Notes under the pieces: model-generated
The model's database searches: none
Seen by the model: only the letters and a program-made list of their open reading frames with translations
What the model was told of the DNA's origin: nothing
DNA from: Mycobacterium colombiense
Lineage (GTDB): Bacteria; Actinomycetota; Actinomycetes; Mycobacteriales; Mycobacteriaceae
NCBI RefSeq assembly: GCF_003284975.1
Contig: NZ_QMEU01000027.1
Coordinates: 1 to 52,552 of the forward strand
Length of the DNA: 52,552 nt
Direction of reading: 5' to 3'
Part shown: in pieces, positions 26,497 to 34,915 of the stretch
Position numbering within the stretch: position 1 is the first letter of the stretch
Layout of the letters: the number at the start of each line of letters is the position of its first letter
Made by a program: the position numbers and the translations under genes

Positions 26497-27640
26497 GCCG
26501 GTCCGCCTTTTGATCCTGGACAGCGCAAGCGCCTTCGCCCGGCGGTGGAGGATCGACGTGGGGCCGGCCGTTGGGCTCCCCGCTCGCCCACGTCGACCAG
26601 ATGCCGACCGAGTACGGTCCCTGGGCGCCGGCCTTCTCATAGAAGCCTTGCGGGTCATACACTTTGGCCTCGGGATACGGCCACGGACAGGCCACCGACG
26701 TGGCGGCGTGACTGGCCTTGATGGCCCAGAACCAGCCACCGTAGGCGAAGTACGACACGTTGATGATGACGAACATCACCAGGAACGTGCCGAGCACCGG
26801 TCGCGTGGGGAACAACTTCGCTTTTGCGGCAAGCTTTTCCGCCACGGACTTACCGGTGTCGTCGCGATAGCACAGGATCGCCGCGGGGACCATCACGAAG
26901 CACACCGAAAACGACTCCCAGATCAGCGGGAACTGGAAGGTGGTGCCGGTGAACACCGATCCCCACGGGATCACCTGCGAGTAGATGTACATGCCCCAGT
27001 GGATCAGGATGTTTTCCAGGAAGGCATCGAAGATGAAACCGATCGCCAGCGTGATCAACCCCAGGCTGATCAGGGGATGCCGCGACACGTAACCGGTGGG
27101 CCCGTACTTCGCCTGCAGCCTGCGCAGTAGCCAGACAGCCGGGAAGTAGGGGCCGAAGTAGAACATCACGTAACCGAAGACCACGAACGGTTCGACCGTC
27201 GGCGACAACGACACCAGCGGCCAGGATTCCGGCCAGTGCACAAGATCGGGGTTGTAGACCGCGAACGGCGACCAGTTCATGATCGGGTCCTGCCACACGA
27301 TCAGCGTGGTACACAAGAACATCAGCATCACCGGGCTGCCGGGATTGCGGCGCCAGCCCCTGATGAAGACGACCAACAGCACGATCAGCGCCACCACCGT
27401 GGCCCAGTCCAAAAATCCGATGTAGTCCAGCCCGAACGTGAACTTCACCGGGCGCGGCCGGCCCTGCACGCCTGGGTTCGCGACGCGAGGGTCAAGGGCC
27501 ACACGGCAATTCGCGATGAAGAACAGCGCGAAGGCGGCCAGCGCCACGCCGGCGATCCAACCGCCCCGGCCGCGCTTGCGCCCGCCGGCCGCGACGGGTT
27601 CGCCGTCGGTGGTCAGCGGGACGGATTGTTCTGTGGACAT
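26489..27640 (-). CDS. Spirocyclase AveC-like integral membrane protein
   Basis: A 383-residue membrane protein with about seven hydrophobic segments (first at residues 28-45, then near 75-95, 105-115, 150-170, 190-210, 240-265 and 295-315). The pattern, with WQDPIMNWSPF, FGPYFPAVWLLRR and GWFWAIKASHAA, is that annotated as AveC family; AveC acts in spiroketal formation of avermectin in Streptomyces. Whether the mycobacterial proteins are cyclases is not known. ATG 27638-27640 has GAGAGGAAG 5 nt upstream and overlaps the stop of the binding protein by one base (TGATG). Confidence 0.72.
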   Translation of the reverse strand: MSTEQSVPLTTDGEPVAAGGRKRGRGGWIAGVALAAFALFFIANCRVALDPRVANPGVQGRPRPVKFTFGLDYIGFLDWATVVALIVLLVVFIRGWRRNPGSPVMLMFLCTTLIVWQDPIMNWSPFAVYNPDLVHWPESWPLVSLSPTVEPFVVFGYVMFYFGPYFPAVWLLRRLQAKYGPTGYVSRHPLISLGLITLAIGFIFDAFLENILIHWGMYIYSQVIPWGSVFTGTTFQFPLIWESFSVCFVMVPAAILCYRDDTGKSVAEKLAAKAKLFPTRPVLGTFLVMFVIINVSYFAYGGWFWAIKASHAATSVACPWPYPEAKVYDPQGFYEKAGAQGPYSVGIWSTWASGEPNGRPHVDPPPPGEGACAVQDQKADRHG

Positions 27641-28758
27641 CAGTCTTCCTCTCCGAAGCGATCCACTAAGTGCGAGTTGATGCCGTCGGCGTCGAGGGTC
27701 CGCGCCACCAGATAGCCCGCACCCATCCAGGCGCGGCGCGTCCACTTGCCGAACGACACCCGGGTGCCTGGAGCGCCGGAGGCGGCGGGCATCATCTTGA
27801 CCCGTTCCAACGCCTCTTTGACGCCCCGGGGACTCAACGGATGGGCGTCGGTGAACGCGCGCACCAACGTCGCGGCGACGTCGCGGTTAACCACGGTCAC
27901 ACAGAACTCGGGGCGACTGCCGTTGTACTTCGCCGCGTACCTGTCGAGGAAGTCCTGGCCGATCCGGTTCGCTTCGTCGTACTGGTCCACACCCGTCCAG
28001 CCCATGAACGCGTTCCACATGATCGGGTTGACCCAGGCGTTCTGCCACGCAGTCGTGGTGAAGCGGGGCGGGTCCCAGCCGAGCGACTCGAGCGCCGGGT
28101 TGATGAAGACGATGCCGAAGCCGAAGCCGAGGTGCACGATCGCCTCGGCCTTGGCCTCGTGCAGCGTCTGCACCGCGGCGTTGATGTCCTGGGCCGTCTG
28201 CGCGATGGCAACTTCGGCGACGATCCGAATGCCCTTGCGTCGGCAGGCACTTCGCAGGTTCTTCAGGTAGCTCTCCCCGATCAGGCTCTGCTCGACCAGC
28301 ACGCCGATCTCGGCGAGACCGCGCTTGGCGATGAGGTCGGCCAAAAAGATCGGCTCGTCGGTCATGGATCCCTGTGGGAAGGCGAAGGTCCACTCGCCCA
28401 GCCAGTCGTCGGTGCCGGTCACGCTGATCGCGGGGACCTTGAAGCGTTCCTCGATCGCTTCTCGCAACGGCACGCAGTTATCGGTGATGTTCGGCCCGAA
28501 CACCACGAGGCAGCCCTCGTCGACGAGTTCGCCATACGCATCGATCACCGCCTTGACCGAACCCTTGGGCAAACCCTCGACCTCGCGGTAGATCATCTGC
28601 ACCGGCCGGTCCATCAGTCCCTCGGCGACGGCTTCTTCGAAGATGAGCTCGAAAGTCTGGGTGAAGGAGGCGAACAGGTCCTCGGGAAAACCCGGCGGGA
28701 GCGTGAAGTCCATCAGGTAGCCGACCTTGATGGGCTCTGCGCTGCTCTCGTAGGACAT
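27640..28758 (-). CDS. Type I periplasmic-binding-fold protein without signal peptide
   Basis: A 372-residue protein of the Leu/Ile/Val-binding (Peripla_BP_6) family: IKVGYLMDFTLPPGF at the start, a central hinge, and VVFGPNITDNCVPLREAIEERFKVPAISVTG-type ligand lobe. ATG 28756-28758 has GGGAGG 5 nt upstream, and the chain begins MSYESSAEPIKVGY with no signal sequence or lipobox. No ABC permease or ATPase is near. It is therefore more likely a cytosolic ligand-binding or sensor protein (as AmiC is) than a transporter part. First gene of the operon running to the second P450; an operator copy lies at 28797-28811. Confidence 0.83.
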   Translation of the reverse strand: MSYESSAEPIKVGYLMDFTLPPGFPEDLFASFTQTFELIFEEAVAEGLMDRPVQMIYREVEGLPKGSVKAVIDAYGELVDEGCLVVFGPNITDNCVPLREAIEERFKVPAISVTGTDDWLGEWTFAFPQGSMTDEPIFLADLIAKRGLAEIGVLVEQSLIGESYLKNLRSACRRKGIRIVAEVAIAQTAQDINAAVQTLHEAKAEAIVHLGFGFGIVFINPALESLGWDPPRFTTTAWQNAWVNPIMWNAFMGWTGVDQYDEANRIGQDFLDRYAAKYNGSRPEFCVTVVNRDVAATLVRAFTDAHPLSPRGVKEALERVKMMPAASGAPGTRVSFGKWTRRAWMGAGYLVARTLDADGINSHLVDRFGEED

Positions 28759-28796
28759 CCGACCTCCCTGGTGACCGAATCGCGCGCCGAATGGCA

Positions 28797-28811
28797 AACC
28801 TAATATTTGTT
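28797..28811 (-). promoter_or_regulatory. Block operator copy upstream of the binding-protein operon
   Basis: AACAAATATTAGGTT on the minus strand, 38 nt upstream of the ATG at 28758, 12 of 15 bases like the consensus. It has the opposite orientation to the five promoter-spacer copies and overlaps a possible -10 (TAGGTT); no good -35 is seen. Confidence 0.6.
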
Positions 28812-28839
28812 CAGACCCTAGCGGGGGCGGTATGCAGCG

Positions 28840-29697
28840 TCAATCATCCGACCCGCCGGACCCGTCGGGCGCGAGGTAGATCTCGATCATCTCGCCCAGC
28901 GCCTTGCCCACCGCCACGTCGTCGGTCAGCGGGCCCGCGATCGCGGCCCGGGCCGCGTCGCGCATGCTCAACCCCTCGGCGACCAGCCTGCCCGCGGCGA
29001 TCAGCACCCGCGTCGACGCCACCTCGCGCAGCCCACCGGTTTCCAGCCGGCGGATGGCCTGCCCGAAGCGGACCAACTCGGCCGCGGTGGATCGGTCCAC
29101 GCCCGCCTCGTGCGCGACGATGCTTTCTTCGATATCGGCTGTGGGGAAATCGAATTCGATGGCCACCATCCGCTGTCGCGTCGAGTCCTTGAGATCCTTG
29201 AGCACGCTCTGATAGCCGGGGTTGTAGGACACCACCAGGCCGAATCCGGGCGCCGCATCCAGCGTGACGCCGAGTCGCTCGATGGGCAGCTGTCGCCGGT
29301 GGTCGGCGAGCGGGTGCAGCACCACCGTGGTGTCCTGCCGGGCTTCCACCACCTCGTCGAGGTAGCAGATCGCCCCTTCGCGCACCGCCCGGGTCAGCGG
29401 GCCGTCCACCCATACCGTCTCGTCGCCGCGCAGCAGGTAGCGGCCGACCAGGTCCGCGGTGGTGAGGTCGTCATGGCAGGCGACGGTGATCAGCGGGCGC
29501 CCGAGGTCGTGGGCCATCGCCTCGACGAATCGCGTCTTGCCGCAGCCCGTCGGGCCCTTGAGGACCAACGCCAGGCCCTGCCGATAGGCCGCCTTGAAAA
29601 CGGCCTCTTCGCTGCCGACCGCTTGGTAGTAGGGCCGCACGGGCTCCCCTTCGGGGGTCCCTCGGTTGAAGTAAGCAAGCCCGGACTCGTTGGCCAT
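28840..29697 (-). CDS. MoxR-type AAA+ ATPase, CbbQ/NirQ/NorQ family
   Basis: A 285-residue AAA+ protein. Walker A is KGPTGCGKTRF (near residue 50), Walker B AICYLDEVVEA (near 112), and the sensor segment VSYNPGYQ follows. CbbQ/NorQ proteins work with a VWA partner to activate metalloenzymes such as Rubisco or NO reductase by ATP-driven remodelling. The VWA partner is the next gene upstream (29753-31516), but neither Rubisco nor a NO reductase is in the window, so the client is unknown. The start has a GAAGGGAAG ribosome site. Its own promoter is at 29728-29756. Confidence 0.9.
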   Translation of the reverse strand: MANESGLAYFNRGTPEGEPVRPYYQAVGSEEAVFKAAYRQGLALVLKGPTGCGKTRFVEAMAHDLGRPLITVACHDDLTTADLVGRYLLRGDETVWVDGPLTRAVREGAICYLDEVVEARQDTTVVLHPLADHRRQLPIERLGVTLDAAPGFGLVVSYNPGYQSVLKDLKDSTRQRMVAIEFDFPTADIEESIVAHEAGVDRSTAAELVRFGQAIRRLETGGLREVASTRVLIAAGRLVAEGLSMRDAARAAIAGPLTDDVAVGKALGEMIEIYLAPDGSGGSDD

Positions 29698-29727
29698 AGC
29701 TTCCCTTCTGCTACTTCCGGCGATTGG

Positions 29728-29756
29728 AGCCTAGCCGGAACAGATGTTTGTTTCAA
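29728..29756 (-). promoter_or_regulatory. Promoter with block operator, CbbQ-type gene
   Basis: Minus strand TTGAAA (29751-29756), 17-bp spacer, TAGGCT (29728-29733). The operator copy AACAGATGTTTGTTT (plus strand 29739-29753) fills the spacer and agrees with the consensus in 12 of 15 bases. It is 30 nt upstream of the start codon and touches the stop codon of the VWA gene. Confidence 0.65.
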
Positions 29757-31516
29757 GTGGCGGGGCCGGTGGCGGCGGCGGGCCGGTGCGCCAATGGCGT
29801 TCTGGCCCTTGGCATCACCGATATCCTGCGGCGCACCTCCGCCGAACGCAGCGCGGAGCGGAACAGGGGTCCGATCACACCGGCGAGCTGGTCGGGGTGC
29901 GCGATGGTCGCATGGGCGGTGCTGCCGAAAACCCGGCGCAACGAGTGCACGTCGGTTCCCGCGCCGATCGTCAGGCACACGCAACCGGTCCCCCGGCGGC
30001 GGGCCTCGGTGAGCGCGCGGCGCGCGTCCGCGGCACCGTATGGCCGCTCGTAGCCGTGGTCGTAGGCCAGCCCGTCGGAGAGCACCACCAGCAGCCGCCG
30101 TGACGTGCCGCCGCGCGCCTCCAGGGTGGCCGCACCGTGGCGGATCGCGGCGCCCAGGCGCGAATACGCGCCGGGCTCGAGGCTGTTGAGCCGCCTGATG
30201 ACCTGGGCGTTGAGCTGGTCGTCGAAACGCTTGACCGGCACCACGCTCACCGCGCGCCGGCCCTGCGAGTAATAGGCGTAGAGCGAGACGCGGTCACCGA
30301 GGTCGTGCAGGGCCACGGTCAGGTGGGCCGCCGCCGCACGCTGTTGTTCGTGCACCGTGCGGCCGACCGTTCCGGGTTCGCCCGCCGAGCCCGACACGTC
30401 GAGCAGGAGCAGCACCGACAGGTCGCGGCGGCGGCGCAGGCTGTCCAGGTACACGGCCTCGTCGGGCACCGACCCGGCCCGCACCTCCACCCGGGCTTCC
30501 ACCGCCGCGTCGATGTCGATGTCGTCGCCCTGCGCCTGCCGGTGGCGGCGGTGCAGGCCCATGCCGAGCCGCGACAGCGGCCGCCGCACCCCGACCGCCT
30601 CGTCGATGGCCTGGGTGGCCGACACCTTGATCGGCGGATCGATCTCGCGCACGGTGCACCAGGCCGGCCGGTAGCTCTTGCGCGCGACGTCCCATTCCGG
30701 ATATCGCACACCGTCCGCGGCGGTCTGGCTTTCGCGCTCGGCGTCCTCGTTGTCACTGGAGGTCGAGGCCAGCGACGTGACGGCGTAGGCGCCGCGCTTG
30801 CCGGAGTTGGTGCGATGGGTCGGGTTGTCCGCGCCGGGCGGGCCGCCGCCACTTCCCGTCTTGCGCGCGGAGGACAGCATCTTCTTCAACCACTTGCCGA
30901 TGAATCCGCCGCCGCCGACGGGGCTGCTGAACAGGTCGGGATCGTCGGAGTCGTCCACCTCGCCGTCGTCGAGCTCGTCCAGTTCCGTTGCGCCGTTGCT
31001 CCGCGGCACGTGTCCGGGCCTGGCCTCTTCGTCTTGTTTGGCCGCCCGGGCGCACGCGGCGACCACCTTCGCCGCGCGGAGCACCCCGAACTGCGGCGGC
31101 GGCTCCGGCAGCGCCGCCCGTGCCGCGGCGACGCCCAGCGACGCGCGCGGCGAATCGCTGCGACGCGCGATGTCAGGGTCGCCCAGCGACGCCAAAACCG
31201 TTGGCAGCAAAGCGGCATTCGCGATCAGCGCACGGTGGCCTTCGACCGCCAGATAGCGCTTGGCCAGTTTGCGATGCCGCACCAACTTAGCGACCAGATC
31301 GGGATCCAGGCTGCCGGCCGCGATCATCGAGGCGTGCACGGCGACCGACTCGAGCCGCGCGCGCGGCTCGGCGGCGGCATCGACGTAGATCGTTTGGCCG
31401 TCCGTCCACGCGGGTTCGCCGGTGGGCAGTTCGGCGACCGCCGTCGCCCGGCCCGCCAGCGCCGAGGCGAGCATGCCGAGCCCCTGCACCCCCTCGCCCC
31501 CGGCGTCGTCCCCCAC
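29753..31516 (-). CDS. VWA-domain protein, CbbO/NorD type
   Basis: A 587-residue partner of the AAA+ protein. The N-terminal 150 residues are helical, the middle (about 170-270) is acidic and low complexity (ELDDGEVDDSDDPD), and the C-terminal third is a von Willebrand A domain with the metal site LLLLDVSGSAGEPG (DxSxS) and VVLSDGLAYDHGYE. Such proteins bind the client enzyme through the metal site. The GTG at 31514-31516 is preferred because GGAGG lies 5 nt upstream; a TTG at 31540 opens the frame earlier. It is divergent from the SDR at 31598 and shares that operator region. Confidence 0.85.
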   Translation of the reverse strand: MGDDAGGEGVQGLGMLASALAGRATAVAELPTGEPAWTDGQTIYVDAAAEPRARLESVAVHASMIAAGSLDPDLVAKLVRHRKLAKRYLAVEGHRALIANAALLPTVLASLGDPDIARRSDSPRASLGVAAARAALPEPPPQFGVLRAAKVVAACARAAKQDEEARPGHVPRSNGATELDELDDGEVDDSDDPDLFSSPVGGGGFIGKWLKKMLSSARKTGSGGGPPGADNPTHRTNSGKRGAYAVTSLASTSSDNEDAERESQTAADGVRYPEWDVARKSYRPAWCTVREIDPPIKVSATQAIDEAVGVRRPLSRLGMGLHRRHRQAQGDDIDIDAAVEARVEVRAGSVPDEAVYLDSLRRRRDLSVLLLLDVSGSAGEPGTVGRTVHEQQRAAAAHLTVALHDLGDRVSLYAYYSQGRRAVSVVPVKRFDDQLNAQVIRRLNSLEPGAYSRLGAAIRHGAATLEARGGTSRRLLVVLSDGLAYDHGYERPYGAADARRALTEARRRGTGCVCLTIGAGTDVHSLRRVFGSTAHATIAHPDQLAGVIGPLFRSALRSAEVRRRISVMPRARTPLAHRPAAATGPAT

Positions 31517-31532
31517 GCACACCTCCGGATTG

Positions 31533-31561
31533 TTGACCAAATATCTGTTCCACCGTAAAGT
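31533..31561 (+). promoter_or_regulatory. Promoter with perfect block operator, MFE-2-like SDR gene
   Basis: TTGACC (31533-31538), 17-bp spacer, TAAAGT (31556-31561). The operator (31535-31549) reads AACAGATATTTGGTC on the minus strand and defines the consensus. The 35 bases 31533-31567 match 32573-32607 at 31 positions. It can also repress the divergent VWA gene. Confidence 0.75.
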
Positions 31562-31597
31562 CCGGCTGCACGGCAGTCAATGAATCAGGAGCACACG

Positions 31598-32572
31598 ATG
31601 ATTGACTTCACCGGCCAGGTGGCGGTGGTGACCGGGGCCGGTCGGGGACTCGGCCGCCTGTACGCACTGGACCTGGCCCGCCGGGGTGCGGCGGTGGTGG
31701 TCAACGACCTCGGCGGCTCCATGCGCGGCGACGGTTCCGACACCCGCGTCGCCGACGAGGTGGTAGACGAGATCAGACGCTCCGGTGGCACCGCGCTCGC
31801 CTCGTATGACTCCGTGGACAATCCGGCCGGCGGCCAGGCGATCGTCGACGCCGCCGTCGATGGGCTCGGGCGCCTGGACGCGGTGGTCAGCAACGCCGGC
31901 ATTTTCGGCAGCGTGGCGTTCGAGGATCTCTCGCACGACGACTGGACGCGGATGTTGCGCGTGCATCTCGACGGCGGCTTTCATCTGGCCCAGCCCGCGT
32001 ACCGGGCGATGAAGAACAGCGGGGGTGGACGCTTCGTGTTCATCTCGTCGTCCGCCGGAATCTTCGGCCAGCCGATGGAGGCCCACTACGCGGCGGCCAA
32101 GGCCGGGTTGGTCGGGCTGACCAACGTCATCGCCATCGAGGGCGAAGCGCACGGCATACTCGCCAATTCCGTTATGCCTACCGGCTTCTCGCGGATGGTC
32201 ACCGAGACCGTCGGCGACGAGAAGTTCCTCGCCGAATCCGGCTTCATGCAAGCCATCCGGCCCGAGCTCGTGGTACCGCTGGTGACGTTTCTGGCCAGCA
32301 CCGCCTGCACCTTCACCCACCGCAACTACTCCGCGGCCGCCGGCCGCTACGCGCGGGTGTTCGTCGGCCTCACCGAGGGCTGGCTCGCCGAGGCCGACAG
32401 CCGTCCGATGGCCGAGGACATCGCGGCGCATCTCGAGCAGATCTCCTCGACGGAGAAGTTCATCGTGCCCGCGTCGATCGTCGACGAGGTGCTGGAAGTG
32501 TGTGAGCGACGCGGTGTCAGCCCGATGCCGGGTAACGCCGAGCTGGCCTTCCCCGAACCCCGAGGGAGTTGA
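31598..32572 (+). CDS. SDR, hydroxyacyl-CoA dehydrogenase-like (MFE-2 type)
   Basis: A 324-residue SDR. The cofactor motif is VTGAGRGLGRLYALDLARRG with the VNDLGG sequence typical of the dehydrogenase domain of peroxisomal multifunctional enzyme 2, and the active site is AHYAAAKAGL. The last 70 residues form an extension, also seen in MFE-2-like bacterial proteins. It probably oxidises a (3R)-hydroxyacyl-CoA in beta-oxidation of an unusual acid. ATG 31598 has AGGAG 7 nt upstream; ATG 31580 is in frame but has no site. It is followed after the stop by a second copy of its own promoter. Confidence 0.88.
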   Translation: MIDFTGQVAVVTGAGRGLGRLYALDLARRGAAVVVNDLGGSMRGDGSDTRVADEVVDEIRRSGGTALASYDSVDNPAGGQAIVDAAVDGLGRLDAVVSNAGIFGSVAFEDLSHDDWTRMLRVHLDGGFHLAQPAYRAMKNSGGGRFVFISSSAGIFGQPMEAHYAAAKAGLVGLTNVIAIEGEAHGILANSVMPTGFSRMVTETVGDEKFLAESGFMQAIRPELVVPLVTFLASTACTFTHRNYSAAAGRYARVFVGLTEGWLAEADSRPMAEDIAAHLEQISSTEKFIVPASIVDEVLEVCERRGVSPMPGNAELAFPEPRGS

Positions 32573-32601
32573 TTGACCAACTATCTGCTCAACCGTAGAG
32601 T
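32573..32601 (+). promoter_or_regulatory. Promoter with block operator, acyl-CoA dehydrogenase operon
   Basis: TTGACC (32573-32578), directly after the SDR stop, 17-bp spacer, TAGAGT (32596-32601). The operator copy (32575-32589) reads AGCAGATAGTTGGTC on the minus strand, 13 of 15 like the consensus. Predicted transcription start near 32608, giving a leader of about 47 nt. Confidence 0.75.
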
Positions 32602-32654
32602 CCGGCTTGGCCACAAGGTTTTCCGACGCTACGACGCTAGAGGCAAAGAGAAAC

Positions 32655-33803
32655 GTGGACTTTTCCTACCCGCCGGACGTGGAGCGATTCCGCAGCGAAC
32701 TGCGTGACTGGCTGGCGCGGAACCTGACCGACGAGCTGGTGGCGGCCCGCCGGCCCACCGGCCGCGACGACGCCGCATTCGAGATGCTGCGCGCCTGGAA
32801 CGCGACGATGGCCGACGCGGGATGGGCCGCCGTGTCCTGGCCACCCGAATACGGCGGGCGCGGCGCGACGGTGCTCGAGCAGCTGGTCTACACCGAAGAG
32901 ACCACGCGCGCGCGAGCTCCTATGCCGCTCAACGTGATTGGACTCAACAACATCGCCCCGGCCATCATGCAGTACGGCACGGAGGCCCAGAAACGCACGC
33001 TGCTCCCCCGGATGATGCGCGCGGAAGACATCTGGTGCCAGGGAATGTCGGAGCCGGAGGCGGGCTCCGACCTCGCGGCGCTGCGCACCCGCGCCGCGCG
33101 AGACGGCGACGACTTCGTCGTCAACGGCCAGAAGATCTGGACCTCGCTGGGACATCGGGCCGACTGGTGTCAGCTCTACGTGCGCACCGACCCCGAGGCG
33201 CCCAAACACAAGGGGATCTCCTGCCTGATCGTCGACATGACGCTGCCGGGCATCGAGGTCCGCCCGTTGGTCACGCTCAACGGTGACGCCGACTTCGCCG
33301 AGGTCTTCTTTCACGACGTGCGGGTGCCGGCGGGCGCGTTGCTCGGTCCGCTCAACGCGGGCTGGCAGGTGGCCACCACCACGCTCAGCCACGAGCGCGC
33401 CGGCGCCGCCAGGCTGTACGCGGAGATGCAGGTGCGGCTCGAAGAGCTGGTCACCGATCTCGCCGCGGCCGGCAGCGGCGCGCTGGACGATCCGGTGACG
33501 TTGCGGCGGCTAGGCGAAATCGCGCTTCGCATCAAGTATCTCGAAGTCCTGTGCCAGCGGTCGATCTCGGCGTCGTTGCATGGGGGTGACGCGTTCGGGT
33601 CGGCCAGCCTCGCCAAGACGGTGTGGGGCGAGATCGGCCAGGACCTGGCCGCTTTGGCCTTCGACGTGCTGGGTACCAGCGGCGCCGGCGCGCCGTGGGC
33701 GAACTACCGGCTGACGTCGCGGTCGCTGACCATCGCGGGCGGCACCACGCAGATCAACAAGAACATCACCGCGCAGCGGGTGCTGGGGTTGCCGCGCAGA
33801 TGA
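32655..33803 (+). CDS. Acyl-CoA dehydrogenase (FadE-like), first subunit
   Basis: A 382-residue flavoprotein of the acyl-CoA dehydrogenase family: the FAD/substrate segment MSEPEAGSDLAALRTRA (near residue 130), FVVNGQKIWTS, the HERAG helix and the C-terminal GGTTQINKNITAQRVLGLPR. The Glu of the usual ...EIQ end is replaced by Gln, so the base must come from elsewhere. GTG 32655 was chosen (VDFSYPPDVERFRSEL is a common FadE start; AAAGAG lies 5 nt before); the TTG at 32607 opens the same frame but coincides with the expected transcription start. It overlaps the next FadE by 4 nt, suggesting a mixed tetramer. Confidence 0.9.
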   Translation: MDFSYPPDVERFRSELRDWLARNLTDELVAARRPTGRDDAAFEMLRAWNATMADAGWAAVSWPPEYGGRGATVLEQLVYTEETTRARAPMPLNVIGLNNIAPAIMQYGTEAQKRTLLPRMMRAEDIWCQGMSEPEAGSDLAALRTRAARDGDDFVVNGQKIWTSLGHRADWCQLYVRTDPEAPKHKGISCLIVDMTLPGIEVRPLVTLNGDADFAEVFFHDVRVPAGALLGPLNAGWQVATTTLSHERAGAARLYAEMQVRLEELVTDLAAAGSGALDDPVTLRRLGEIALRIKYLEVLCQRSISASLHGGDAFGSASLAKTVWGEIGQDLAALAFDVLGTSGAGAPWANYRLTSRSLTIAGGTTQINKNITAQRVLGLPRR

Positions 33804-34915
33804 ACCTCGAACTCACCGACGAGCAGGTGGCACTGCGCGACACCACGCGGCGCTTCCTGGCCGAGAAGGCTCCGATCGCCCAACACGTGCGGGCGATGCT
33901 CGACGATCCGACCGGAACCGACGAGGCGGTGTGGCGCGGTCTCGCCGACCTGGGCACCACCGGTCTGCTGGTGCCCGAGGAGTACGGCGGCGCCGGCATG
34001 ACGATGGTCGAGGCCGGCATCGTCGCCGAAGAGCTGGGCGCCGCGCTGCACCCGGGGCCGTGGTTGTCGACCGCGGTGGCCGCCGCGCGGGCGCTGATCC
34101 GATTCGGCGCCGGCGAGACCGCACCGGAGTTGTTGCGCGGCATAGCCGACGGCACCACCGTCGCCGCGGTCTGCTTTCCGGATTCGCCGAACGTTGCCGC
34201 GAGCCGACGCGACGACGCGATCGTGCTGCACGGCGAGATCGCCGCGGTGCCGGACGCCGCGGCGGCCGAGGTGCTCCTCGCGGTCGCTGAGGAGGCCGAC
34301 GGCCCTGCGCTTTTCGTGGTGCGGACCGGGGCGCCGGGGTTGTCGTTGGCGCCCGAACCCGGCATCGACGCGACCCGCAAGCAGTTTCGCGTCACGTTTG
34401 ACGCCGCGCCCGCACAACGGCTGGGCGCGGCGTCCACCGCCGATCTGGCCGCGGTGATCGACGACGTGCTGATCGCCTCCGCGGCCGACGCGCTGGGCGC
34501 CGCGCGCGCCGTCATGAACCTCGCCGTCGAATACGCCAAAAGCAGAACGCAATTCGGCCAGCCGATCGGCTCCTTCCAGGCCGTCCAGCACCTGTGTGTG
34601 GACATGTACGAGACCGTCGAGCTGGCCCGCAGCGGCGTGATCCACGCCCTGTGGCTCAGCGATGCCGCCCCGGAAACGGACGGTCGATCCGGCGAGGAGC
34701 GGCACCTCGCCGCGGTGCGGGCCAAGGCGTTCGCCGGGCGACTGCCCACGGTGGCCGACACCGCCATCCAGGTGTTCGGGGGCATCGGCTATACCTGGGA
34801 ACACGATGCCCATCTGTACCTCAAGCGCCTGCTGAGCTGGAGCGCATTTCGCGGGGGCCCCGACGGGTACCTCACCGAACTCGGTGCGCGCCTTGCCAAG
34901 AGAGGCCTGGCCTGA
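33800..34915 (+). CDS. Acyl-CoA dehydrogenase (FadE-like), second subunit
   Basis: A 371-residue acyl-CoA dehydrogenase with a shorter middle domain than its partner. Features are LVPEEYGGAGMTMVEAG, a degenerate FAD segment near residues 115-125 (VCFPDSPN rather than TEPxAGSD), the C-terminal IQVFGGIGYTWEHDAHLYLKR and SRTQFGQPIGSFQA. Paired FadE genes of this kind encode alpha2beta2 enzymes that handle steroid side chains or rings in mycobacteria (established for the cholesterol FadEs). ATG 33800 overlaps the first FadE stop (ATGA). The next gene overlaps by one base. Confidence 0.9.
   Translation: MNLELTDEQVALRDTTRRFLAEKAPIAQHVRAMLDDPTGTDEAVWRGLADLGTTGLLVPEEYGGAGMTMVEAGIVAEELGAALHPGPWLSTAVAAARALIRFGAGETAPELLRGIADGTTVAAVCFPDSPNVAASRRDDAIVLHGEIAAVPDAAAAEVLLAVAEEADGPALFVVRTGAPGLSLAPEPGIDATRKQFRVTFDAAPAQRLGAASTADLAAVIDDVLIASAADALGAARAVMNLAVEYAKSRTQFGQPIGSFQAVQHLCVDMYETVELARSGVIHALWLSDAAPETDGRSGEERHLAAVRAKAFAGRLPTVADTAIQVFGGIGYTWEHDAHLYLKRLLSWSAFRGGPDGYLTELGARLAKRGLA

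Noticed and set aside
29753..31516. Reading the VWA/AAA+ pair as a denitrification (norQD) locus
   Set aside because: No NorB/NorC or other nitrogen oxide enzyme is present and the shared operator links the pair to lipid-type enzymes.
30137..31558. 473-codon open frame on the plus strand opposite the VWA gene
   Set aside because: Composition is Arg/Gly/His/Ala-rich as expected of an antisense shadow in GC-rich DNA; no ribosome site or family motif, while the minus strand has a clear VWA domain.
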